DNA of 27,723 nucleotides from a virus. Under the pieces are notes generated by a model that saw nothing but the letters and a program-made list of their open reading frames with translations, ran no database searches and was not told the origin of the DNA. The stretch is taken from IMG/VR virus record IMGVR_UViG_3300020347_000023, positions 1 through 27,723 of that record, one strand, 5' to 3'. Position 1 is the stretch's first letter, and each line of letters starts with the position of its first letter. The translations under genes were made by a program, and so were the position numbers. Of this stretch, positions 16,681 to 22,201 are shown one piece after another.

Positions 16681-16710
16681 ATAATAAGTTAATAGATTAG
16701 TGGATGTCAA
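16681..16710 (-). promoter_or_regulatory. Sigma-70-type promoter for the 259-aa gene
   Basis: On the minus strand TTGACA (16710-16705) and TATTAT (16686-16681) are 18 nt apart, five or six of six consensus bases at each box. The RNA would start about 25 nt upstream of the ATG at 16649. The leader CCACATAAATATA before the ATG resembles the ones at 15781 and 16914. Confidence 0.65.
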
Positions 16711-16716
16711 ATTAAT

Positions 16717-16914
16717 TTAAAAAGAATCTGCAAGGTCTCCGCCATAGGTGATCGGCTCCCGTGTGTTTTCCGGTGTGGTCTCTCGACCTACCTCGACAGT
16801 ATAACCGGCAAGACGGGCGAGGTTCACGTCCTCCATTGTTCCGATTATATGTTCCTCCGGTGCCCCCGACTGGGTGCTTTGAAGGAAAAGGTGATATTCT
16901 GTTTTGTCTTTCAT
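16717..16914 (-). CDS. Hypothetical small protein downstream of the ribozyme (65 aa)
   Basis: The frame is open from 16950, but those extra codons lie in the hammerhead core, and the ATG at 16914 (MKDKTEYHLFLQ) carries the operon's recurrent leader (CCACATACTGAATATATAT). I therefore start there. The product is a small, probably alpha/beta domain with EEHIIGTMEDVNLARLAGYTVEVGRE, and ends in a polar tail (TYGGDLADSF). No family is recognised. The predicted ribozyme cut lies 56 nt before this start, so the gene's mRNA would begin with a self-cleaved 5'-OH leader. One copy of the GGTGCCCCC-GACTGGG repeat lies inside the coding region (16859-16879). Confidence 0.6.
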   Translation of the reverse strand: MKDKTEYHLFLQSTQSGAPEEHIIGTMEDVNLARLAGYTVEVGRETTPENTREPITYGGDLADSF

Positions 16915-16942
16915 ATATATATTCAGTATGTGGTTAGCTGAT

Positions 16943-16994
16943 GGTCTCATCAGTAGCAGAGTAACTGCTAGACTCTCCTAAGAGAGTTTCGACC
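16943..16994 (-). ncRNA. Hammerhead self-cleaving ribozyme, type II (open stem II)
   Basis: Reading the minus strand 5' to 3': GGUC (stem II, 3' strand, 16994-16991), GAA (16990-16988), stem III ACUCUC/GAGAGU (16987-16982 and 16977-16972) with loop UUAG, C17 (16971), stem I UAGCAG/CUGCUA (16970-16965 and 16959-16954) with loop UUACU, the core CUGAUGA (16953-16947), then GACC (16946-16943), closing stem II. Every conserved position of the hammerhead is present: C3 to A9, G12-A13-A14, the A15.1-U16.1 pair, the G10.1-C11.1 pair, and a GUC cleavage triplet. All three stems are perfectly paired. The cut is predicted between 16971 and 16970. The element shares one base with the stop codon of the upstream gene, so it lies in the spacer of the sense mRNA. 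Stem II has only four pairs. Confidence 0.9.
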
Positions 16995-17359
16995 TACTTG
17001 ATCTGTAGCTTGATCACGAGTTCGGCAGGCTTGGCACCCCATGCTTGCAACTGTCCCCAGTCGTTGACCCAAGGCTCAATGAGATCGCCGTTCTCATATC
17101 CATCGAGGCGAATGTGGCACCGCTTCAGCTCCGCCTTGGTTTCGTCGTTCCAGACACTCTCTACTGGGTCGAGTTCGACCCGATAGATGTGTGCGAGATT
17201 GCCCCTCTTCTTGCTGTTCAAAGCATAGAAGGTGTTGACCTTGGCATTTTTCAATGCGACCAACAGGTCTGAGTCTTTGCCCCAGTATCCATCGGTAGTT
17301 ATAACTACGTAGCGGACGAGGCTACTGCTCTTTACGTCCTTTTTGTTTTCATCAGTCAT
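16994..17359 (-). CDS. Hypothetical protein upstream of the ribozyme (121 aa)
   Basis: An upstream ATG at 17425 overlaps the ArdC stop, but its extra 22 codons would run through the perfect GCCCCCAG/CTGGGGGC palindrome and have low-complexity His/Ser/Pro content. I prefer MTDENKKDVKSSS at 17359. The product is a mixed alpha/beta domain: RYVVITTDGYWGKDSDLLVALKNAK near residues 14-38, then HIYRVELDPVESVW, then a final strand ELVIKLQIK. No family is recognised. The UAG stop is directly followed by the hammerhead, so this mRNA would end close to its stop codon with a 2',3'-cyclic phosphate after self-cleavage. Confidence 0.6.
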   Translation of the reverse strand: MTDENKKDVKSSSLVRYVVITTDGYWGKDSDLLVALKNAKVNTFYALNSKKRGNLAHIYRVELDPVESVWNDETKAELKRCHIRLDGYENGDLIEPWVNDWGQLQAWGAKPAELVIKLQIK

Positions 17360-17383
17360 GATGTGTGTGTGTGGGTTGTGGGT

Positions 17384-17400
17384 GCCCCCAGACTGGGGGC
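17384..17400 (-). repeat. Perfect GC-rich palindrome GCCCCCAG-A-CTGGGGGC
   Basis: Two 8-bp arms around one base, in the spacer between the ArdC-like gene and the 121-aa gene. A hairpin RNA would be very stable after adjustment of the loop, but no U-tract follows on the minus strand. It belongs to a small family with 15804-15832 and 16859-16879, sharing GTGCCCC and GACTGGG. Confidence 0.6.
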
Positions 17401-17417
17401 TTACCCGTTGAGAGTGG

Positions 17418-18386
17418 TTAGGCATTCGTGATTAGATCAAAGGCTTTCTGAGCCTCCCTAGATGCCTTGAAGATCAGCTTCTTGTCAGCCTTGAGCACCT
17501 CTGCCCAGTTCTTGAAGTAAGCCTTGGAATTATCCTCAGTCTTAGCGAAAATTCCGTGAGCATTTGAGAGGAAGGAAGCGGTCAATTCAGCGACCAGTTC
17601 CTCTTTAGCATAGGGATCCGACCCGAACGTTGCCGGCTCGAGGCGGTCAAGCCGTGAGCTGTGCCCCGTGCTGTGTGCCATCTCGTGGAAAAACGTGTGG
17701 TAATATTCAGCAGGGCTGTGGAACTGAAGCATTAAGGGCATCTTGATGCTGTCGAGGCTTGGATTGTAGCAAGCCCTGTTTCCGCCTTGGCTGAAGGTTA
17801 CTTCTTCCCCGATCCACCGCTCAACAGTTGCACTACAGGCTTTAAATTCGGGTTCCTCGTGAGGCATCACGTCACCGGTCACAGCAGGCTCGGGCTTTGC
17901 TTCCTCTTTGAGATCAGTCTGATCTTGATTGAATGCGGTTGAGTATTTTTCATACATCACCTTCTTGATCTTGCCTGCCCGTGCCATAGCCTCGAGTGTC
18001 TTGATGCTGTGGGGCTTGCCCGGGATTAGCTTCTTGCCCAGTTTACCGCCTGCCCCGTGCTCAAAGAATAGCACCCCCCAGTAGACTACCGGTGTGCCCT
18101 TCTCACCTTTTTGGACCATACCGCCCTTGTCTTTCCATTGCTTGAAGGTGCCCCATGTAGTGGACTGAAAGCCCTGTGCATTTGCTTCCATCCAAAGCAT
18201 GAGGGTGTTGATGCCCTGATACTGTTTGCCTGATGAGACGTTAACGGGAAACTGCCCCGTCATGGCACCGCCTGCCCCGTTGCTTTTCCAAGGCTTAGTC
18301 CACGGATTAGTGCCCTTGCTTAGTGCCTCAATGAAGCGATTAGTAATAGTTTCGTGAAGGTCGATTTTTGCTTTTTTTGCTTTCAT
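17418..18386 (-). CDS. ardC: ArdC-like antirestriction protein (322 aa)
   Basis: The N-terminal half (residues about 5-110) has the ArdC single-strand-binding domain pattern: ITNRFIEALSKGTNPWTKPW, then SGKQYQGINTLMLW, then TWGTFKQWKDKGG and VQKGEKGTPVVYW. The C-terminal half is a zincin-type metallopeptidase domain with HEMAH at residues 234-238 and a conserved Glu some 25-30 residues later (EELVAELTASFL). ArdC proteins are carried by plasmids and phages, and protect incoming DNA from type I restriction and other nucleases. A Lys/Glu/Pro-rich linker lies near residues 155-175. The gene follows the 61-aa protein in the operon; its leader contains CTACTAAAT before the ATG. Early expression fits a protective role. 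Confidence 0.9.
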   Translation of the reverse strand: MKAKKAKIDLHETITNRFIEALSKGTNPWTKPWKSNGAGGAMTGQFPVNVSSGKQYQGINTLMLWMEANAQGFQSTTWGTFKQWKDKGGMVQKGEKGTPVVYWGVLFFEHGAGGKLGKKLIPGKPHSIKTLEAMARAGKIKKVMYEKYSTAFNQDQTDLKEEAKPEPAVTGDVMPHEEPEFKACSATVERWIGEEVTFSQGGNRACYNPSLDSIKMPLMLQFHSPAEYYHTFFHEMAHSTGHSSRLDRLEPATFGSDPYAKEELVAELTASFLSNAHGIFAKTEDNSKAYFKNWAEVLKADKKLIFKASREAQKAFDLITNA

Positions 18387-18417
18387 ATTTAGTAGTATTT
18401 AGGTGTGTGTTTTTAGG

Positions 18418-18603
18418 TTAAAAGTTGCCGTTAAAGATGCCGAAAATCTCACGGGCACCTTCAAGTCTAGCTTGGGCTTGAGTGAGTCGAAGAGGGCACG
18501 GGTGAATCTCGTGCTCATCTGCTACCGCCTCGAGTTCGTGCTCGTAGTCTTCGAGTTTGTGAATCATGCGGTCGTGGGTTTTGTCGGATATTGTAGTGCT
18601 CAT
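18418..18603 (-). CDS. First gene of the early operon: small helical protein (61 aa)
   Basis: The ATG is preceded by CCTACTAAAT, the recurrent leader. The product is acidic and helical (MIHKLEDYEHELEAVADEHEIH, then LTQAQARLEGAREIF) with a single Cys. No family is recognised. As the promoter-proximal gene of the leftward operon it is expected to be made first and could be a takeover or regulatory protein. That is inference from position. Confidence 0.6.
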   Translation of the reverse strand: MSTTISDKTHDRMIHKLEDYEHELEAVADEHEIHPCPLRLTQAQARLEGAREIFGIFNGNF

Positions 18604-18609
18604 ATTTAG

Positions 18610-18752
18610 TAGGTTATTTATTAGGTTATAATTAGATGATGGATTAAATAAATGTGTATAATTAGTGCATAGTCAATAGCCAAATTCACATTTATGACGT
18701 TTTACATTCTTTTTACATATATTTTACAATTGAGGTATTTGAGCCTGTATTA
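18610..18752. other. AT-rich segment beside the iterons (possible unwinding region)
   Basis: About 140 bp of strongly AT-rich DNA with runs such as TTTTACATATATTTTAC lies directly beside the iterons and overlaps the early promoter. No gene is visible. It fits a DNA unwinding element of an origin. Confidence 0.35.
18655..18683 (-). promoter_or_regulatory. Promoter of the leftward early operon
   Basis: On the minus strand TTGGCT (18683-18678) and TATACA (18660-18655) are separated by 17 nt, four of six consensus matches at each box. TTGACT overlaps at 18676-18671 but has no good -10. The leader would be about 45 nt, AT-rich, and end at the first ATG (18603). Confidence 0.45.
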
Positions 18753-18753
18753 C

Positions 18754-18808
18754 TATCAACGACTTACAGAATTGCTATCAACGACTTATGACTTTTATCA
18801 ACGACTTA
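18754..18808 (+). repeat. Three iterons TATCAACGACTTA (candidate origin)
   Basis: Exact 13-bp direct repeats at 18754-18766, 18776-18788 and 18796-18808, starting 22 and 20 bp apart, about two helical turns. The third is preceded by T, giving TTATCAACG, which matches 7 of 9 bases of the DnaA box TTATCCACA. With the adjacent AT-rich DNA and the phage's own DnaA domain IV-like protein and DnaB, this is the best origin candidate. Confidence 0.6.
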
Positions 18809-18822
18809 CGTAATATCGTATA

Positions 18823-18899
18823 GCCCGTAGTGAGCCGTAAATGCCCCTAGAATCGATCCGATTTTCAAATGGCACCCTACCCCTCGAAGGCTCACGGGC
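18823..18899. other. Bulged stem-loop with an inner hairpin
   Basis: GCCCGT-AGT-GAGCC (18823-18836) pairs with GGCTCACGGGC (18889-18899): 11 pairs with a 3-nt bulge. Inside is a perfect small hairpin AATCG-ATC-CGATT (18851-18863). No gene covers it. It directly follows the iterons and could be an origin structure or a folded RNA. Confidence 0.45.
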
Positions 18900-18924
18900 G
18901 AGCACAGAGGGCAAGTCTCAGCTT

Positions 18925-19146
18925 TTGAGATTCAGTCGCATTAAGGGTTATTGAGAGTCAGTCTCATTCCAAATTCACCCCATGAATACCTCCCTTGTGA
19001 GGAAAAGATTTTTGTTCCACGTGGAACATTAGAATCATTCTTAGTTGATATTGAGTCCCAGTCTCATTAAAACTACAGCCCGACTTTTTGCGACCCAGTC
19101 TCATTTGGGGATCCGTGCTTATTGATATTGAGTCTCAGTCTCATTA
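18925..19146 (+). repeat. Five copies of a 19-bp repeat, TTGAGTCTCAGTCTCATTA type
   Basis: Copies at 18925-18943, 18951-18969, 19051-19069, 19088-19106 and 19128-19146, all in the same orientation. Copies 3 and 5 extend left to a 25-bp match that begins TTGATATTGAG, with one difference. The core CAGTCTCATT is kept in copies 2-5 (copy 1 has CAGTCGCATT). These could be operators of a phage regulator or terminase recognition (pac) sites next to terS. Confidence 0.65.
19013..19028. promoter_or_regulatory. parS-like site TGTTCCACGTGGAACA
   Basis: A perfect 16-bp palindrome that fits the bacterial parS consensus TGTTYCACGTGRAACA at every position. ParB binds such sites to nucleate chromosome or plasmid partition. 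No ParA or ParB gene is in this window. Binding by the host ParB is inferred. Confidence 0.6.
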
Positions 19147-19246
19147 CGGCGACATGGGGGGAGGGGGTCAGAACTTTTTTGGCTTATATCTATCTATATA
19201 CATAAACATGGCTATAAAAAAATATGCTCCTCATAGGATTTTGGAC

Positions 19247-19280
19247 TTGACAGCCCTGATCAATCAGGTGATACATAAGG
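19247..19280 (+). promoter_or_regulatory. Rightward promoter with an operator-like palindrome
   Basis: TTGACA (19247-19252), 16 nt, then GTGATACATAAG (19269-19280), exactly the layout of the minus-strand promoter at 15866. The spacer contains a perfect inverted repeat CCTGAT-CA-ATCAGG (19255-19268), suited to a dimeric repressor or activator. AAGGAG follows at 19277 but no sizeable gene starts there. Confidence 0.5.
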
Positions 19281-19300
19281 AGTTCTCTTGATCCTCATTC

Positions 19301-19330
19301 CCTTTCTCGCCTACGGCAGAAAGGTTTCTT
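19301..19330 (+). terminator. Rho-independent terminator before terS
   Basis: CCTTTCT-C-GCC pairs with GGC-AGAAAGG around the loop TAC, with one bulged C, and is followed by TTTCTT. It sits only about 20-45 nt downstream of the expected RNA start of the promoter at 19247, so a regulated leader is likely. Confidence 0.6.
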
Positions 19331-19354
19331 ATGTACCACAGGTGTATTGTATCA

Positions 19355-19393
19355 TATAATATACTTGACACGTAAGTGCTACTAAGAAATAGT
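19355..19393 (+). promoter_or_regulatory. Candidate promoter elements directly before terS
   Basis: TATAAT occurs at 19355-19360 with no clear -35, and TTGACA at 19365-19370 with AATAGT 17 nt later (19388-19393, 4 of 6 matches). Either could start a very short leader to the terS ATG at 19403. Both are weak on their own. Confidence 0.3.
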
Positions 19394-19402
19394 TGAAATA
19401 AG

Positions 19403-19945
19403 ATGGATGAGAAGGAACAGTTAATGCAGGAGATAACCACGTCCATTCAGGACATATCTGAACAGAAGGAGTTAGATAAGCTGAATAGTCTAAGTAGGTT
19501 CGCTCCGGAACGGGTAGCTAAGATGCTATACCTGTATGCCACAGGATCTAGTCAGACCCGGTTAGTTAGGAAGTATGGCTTCGATAGACATACTGTCATC
19601 TCAGTTCTTACGGACTATGCGGACCACATAGGTAAGTTCCGGGAACTGTCCGGGAAGATAGCCGCCAAGAACTACTTAGATATGTCCAGCCTAGAGGAGG
19701 ACCTCATTGAGGTAGTCCGGGACCGGCTTGAATCCGGGGAACTAGAAGCTACGTTCCGGGATCTGAAAGAGCTTTCAATAGCTAAAGCTAATGCCGCAAG
19801 GGAAGCACTGACCGCCCGGGGTGAGGCAACTAATATCACCGAGGACCGGAAGGTATACACCCAAGAAGATTATGAAGCTACCGCCAAGGCGGCAGAGGAC
19901 CGGATCCGGAAACTAAAGGAAGCAGAAGTAATTGATGTCGATTAA
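19403..19945 (+). CDS. terS: Terminase small subunit (180 aa)
   Basis: A helix-turn-helix-type N-terminal domain is visible: PERVAKMLYLYATGSSQTRLVRKYGFDRHTVISVL, about residues 35-69. It is followed by a long helical, charged central part (EEDLIEVVRDRLESGELEATFRDLKELSIAKANAAREALTARGE) that suits oligomerisation, and a C-terminal segment ending in KEAEVIDVD. This is the layout of small terminase subunits, which recognise the phage DNA end and present it to TerL. It is the first gene of the packaging module, two genes before terL. The name rests on domain layout and gene order, since TerS sequences diverge. A general HTH regulator is the alternative. Confidence 0.7.
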   Translation: MDEKEQLMQEITTSIQDISEQKELDKLNSLSRFAPERVAKMLYLYATGSSQTRLVRKYGFDRHTVISVLTDYADHIGKFRELSGKIAAKNYLDMSSLEEDLIEVVRDRLESGELEATFRDLKELSIAKANAAREALTARGEATNITEDRKVYTQEDYEATAKAAEDRIRKLKEAEVIDVD

Positions 19946-20162
19946 CTCCGAATACCATGAGGATATACACGAGAAGGTTCGGGCTATCTTAGCCGAGCAC
20001 TTCCCGAACTATATGTTCATAGTAATGAATGACGATGGTGACTTATATTATGACTTCACTAACTTGCCAATAGGCAAGATGCTAATGAGAGAAGTCCGGG
20101 ACGAACTAGATGTAGATGACTTTGACTTTGAGTGGGTAGAGGAGGATGAGGAAGAAGAATGA
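19935..20162 (+). CDS. Small acidic protein between terS and terL (75 aa)
   Basis: I use ATG 19935; it overlaps the terS end by 11 bp. A TTG one codon upstream is possible. The protein has a compact alpha/beta look (YHEDIHEKVRAILAEHFPNYMFIVMND, then DLYYDFTNLPIGKMLMREV) and a very acidic end (DFEWVEEDEEEE). Similar small proteins sit between the two terminase genes in other phages, to my recollection. The stop shares ATGA with terL, so translation is coupled. Function unknown; a role with the terminase is inferred. Confidence 0.65.
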   Translation: MSINSEYHEDIHEKVRAILAEHFPNYMFIVMNDDGDLYYDFTNLPIGKMLMREVRDELDVDDFDFEWVEEDEEEE

Positions 20163-21814
20163 TTGAGTTTACCCCGCACCCGATACTAGATGCCCCTAGT
20201 GACGAGGAGATTCTCCTCTTAGCAAAGAAAGATCCTAAGCTACTCGAGGATCTACACCGTGCTCACGAGGGTAGGATAGAAGCCGCCACGAACGATCCGG
20301 TTCGCTACGGCTTTGACTTAGATGGCTGGGGCAGGATCCGGAACGGACTAAAGGAATACAACGAGGTCCTAACCCTAGGGGGTAACAGATCCGGGAAGAC
20401 TACCGGGTGTGCAAAGATAATTATGCAGGCTGTCATGGAGAACATGAACGGTCACATAGTTTGTTTCTCACAGAATGCGGATACATCCGTCAAGGTTCAG
20501 CAAGCCGCTATGTGGGAGATGATGCCCAAGGAGTTCCGGAAGAAGACCAAGAGCACGGAGGGATACATTAACTTCTCTATGCAAAATGGATTTACCGGAA
20601 GCTCGTTTATCTTTCCGGATACCCGGACCCGGGTTGACTTCAAGACTTACACACAGTTCTCGAATAACCAAACCATCCTAGAGGGTATGCAATTCGGGTT
20701 CCCTTCTAAGCCAGACAACCTAAACATGGGGGCATGGCTGGACGAATACCTTGGTGATGCGGCTTTGGTTAATACACTTCGATTCCGTTTAGCTACATTT
20801 AATTCAAAGATGATACTGGGGTTCACTCCTATTGATGGGTTCACACCTTTTATTAGTGAGTATTGCACCAATGCAGAAACACTAGAGACTCGTGAAGCGA
20901 GTCTATTAAAGAACCGCCAGCTACCAATCCGGCAGTATAGTCCTAACCGGGATGCCGGCATTGTTTACCTGCACTCAGATGAAAATCCATTCGGAGGTTA
21001 CAAACGTCTAAGCAAAGATCTAAAGGGTCGCCCGGACGAAGAGATCCTAGTTCGTGCCTACGGTGTGCCGGTGAAGTCAATGACATCACTGCTACCCCTG
21101 TTCTCGACTGAGGTAAATGTTCTTGGCGACATTCCAAACAAATACGGAATGAAGTTCCCGGACATCAATGACGATGACTACACAATTTATATGGTAATGG
21201 ATCCGGCAGGTGCCCGGAACAGTGTAGCTATCTGGGCGGCAGTTAACGAATCCGGGGAGATATACATCTTCGATGAGTTCCCGGACCGGGATGCATACGG
21301 GGAGTGGGCAATGTTCGGGGATCCAAAGTGGAAACGTGGACCGGCATCAAAGAAAATAGGCTATGATGTGCAAGGATACACTGATTTATTCCTAGGAATA
21401 GAGGAATCACACGGGGTAGAAGTCTTTGAAAGGATAGGGGATTCACGTTATTTTGCCCGGGAAAACGAGAATAATGACGACTTATTTACTACATTCTACG
21501 ATCATGGCTTAGTCTTTGTCCCATCAGATGGCAGGACACAGGACATGGGCATCAGTGCACTGGACGATTGGTTCAGTTATAATCCTAATGCCAGCATCGA
21601 TGAAATGAATAAACCTCGTTGCTACATTCACGAACGATGCGGCAACTTGATTGACAGTTTAATTAACTACAATGCTAACGGAAAAGCTGACGAACCACTA
21701 AAGGATTTCTTTGACGTGATTCGTTATCTACGTATGGCTAACCGGGGCGAAGGTCCTGACCACGTTACCAACAAAGATATGAAGGTAACACAAAAAACAA
21801 CAGGAGGATATTAA
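20159..21814 (+). CDS. terL: Terminase large subunit (551 aa)
   Basis: The ATPase domain has Walker A GGNRSGKTT at residues 74-82, Walker B ending in Asp195-Glu196 (NMGAWLDEYL), and a coupling motif ILGFTPI near 220. The C-terminal nuclease domain begins near residue 340 with VMDPAGARNS (Asp348), followed by the ruvC-like series including YIFDEF and GDPKWKRG. This motor packages DNA into the prohead and cuts it. The length is normal. The start overlaps the preceding stop (ATGA) with GAGGAAGAAG just upstream. The C-terminus ends with a basic segment. The downstream gene begins at the next base after its stop. Confidence 0.95.
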   Translation: MIEFTPHPILDAPSDEEILLLAKKDPKLLEDLHRAHEGRIEAATNDPVRYGFDLDGWGRIRNGLKEYNEVLTLGGNRSGKTTGCAKIIMQAVMENMNGHIVCFSQNADTSVKVQQAAMWEMMPKEFRKKTKSTEGYINFSMQNGFTGSSFIFPDTRTRVDFKTYTQFSNNQTILEGMQFGFPSKPDNLNMGAWLDEYLGDAALVNTLRFRLATFNSKMILGFTPIDGFTPFISEYCTNAETLETREASLLKNRQLPIRQYSPNRDAGIVYLHSDENPFGGYKRLSKDLKGRPDEEILVRAYGVPVKSMTSLLPLFSTEVNVLGDIPNKYGMKFPDINDDDYTIYMVMDPAGARNSVAIWAAVNESGEIYIFDEFPDRDAYGEWAMFGDPKWKRGPASKKIGYDVQGYTDLFLGIEESHGVEVFERIGDSRYFARENENNDDLFTTFYDHGLVFVPSDGRTQDMGISALDDWFSYNPNASIDEMNKPRCYIHERCGNLIDSLINYNANGKADEPLKDFFDVIRYLRMANRGEGPDHVTNKDMKVTQKTTGGY

Positions 21815-22201
21815 ATGGCTAAGACAAAAGCAACAGCACTAGCAGAAGAACTAGAGGTAGATTTTTTAACTATCTCTACTATCATTGAGGAGAATGTTTC
21901 CGAAGATGATATTAGCGGCAAGGGGAAGAACACTTGGTTAACCGAAGATGCGGTCAGCATAGTTAAAGACAAACTAGATATACCTGAGTTAGTTCCTGCT
22001 TACTTCACGGGTCAGGTAACACACCAAGCACCTAACCCCAATTATGTTTACGTTTATTTAAAAGAGCTAAGTAAAAAGGTTCCGGTAATTGTGCCACGAA
22101 GATTCAAGGGCAAGTTAAACGGCAAGACAATCAAGGTTGAGGAAATTACAGACAATGCAGGATCCAGCTACAGATACATCCCAACAAGACATAACACTTA
22201 A
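21815..22201 (+). CDS. Conserved-looking head-module protein (128 aa)
   Basis: The ATG follows the terL stop directly, with GGAGG 7 nt upstream, a strong ribosome binding site. The N-terminus (TALAEELEVDFLTISTIIEE) resembles the small helical IF2_N-like domain, then GKGKNTWLTEDA, then a beta-rich C-terminal half with the basic strand KVPVIVPRRFKGKLNGKTIKVEEI (residues about 89-112). I recall similar proteins between terL and portal in other phages, with no known function. The basic strand suggests nucleic-acid contact. It overlaps the next gene by 47 bp. Confidence 0.65.
   Translation: MAKTKATALAEELEVDFLTISTIIEENVSEDDISGKGKNTWLTEDAVSIVKDKLDIPELVPAYFTGQVTHQAPNPNYVYVYLKELSKKVPVIVPRRFKGKLNGKTIKVEEITDNAGSSYRYIPTRHNT

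Noticed and set aside
16943-16994. tRNA gene suggested by nested stems and a CTCCTAA loop
   Set aside because: There is no 7-bp acceptor stem or T-arm, and the anticodon-type stem does not pair. The hammerhead core explains every base.
17360-17425. Longer start (MPNHSQRV) for the 121-aa gene
   Set aside because: The extension is low-complexity and is encoded by the perfect palindrome; the downstream ATG is more natural, though coupling to the ArdC stop keeps it possible.
18205-18245. Second CTGATGAGAC...GAAAC on the + strand
   Set aside because: It lies antisense within the ArdC gene, the stem II closing pair is wrong and no stems I and III form. The CTGATGAGG at 11606 also lacks partners.
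18754-18808. CRISPR array
   Set aside because: Only three 13-bp repeats with 7-9 bp between them and no cas genes; an iteron set fits better.
19155-19168. G-quadruplex from GGGGGGAGGGGG
   Set aside because: Only two G-runs are present, so a stable intramolecular quadruplex is not supported.
19209-19291. 27-codon ORF beginning MAIKKYAPHR
   Set aside because: No ribosome binding site, very short, and it overlaps the promoter and operator-like palindrome.
19288-19362. TTG-started 23-codon leader peptide after AAGGAG
   Set aside because: The Shine-Dalgarno is good, but the start is TTG, the peptide has no clear pattern and it runs through the terminator. Not enough support to call.
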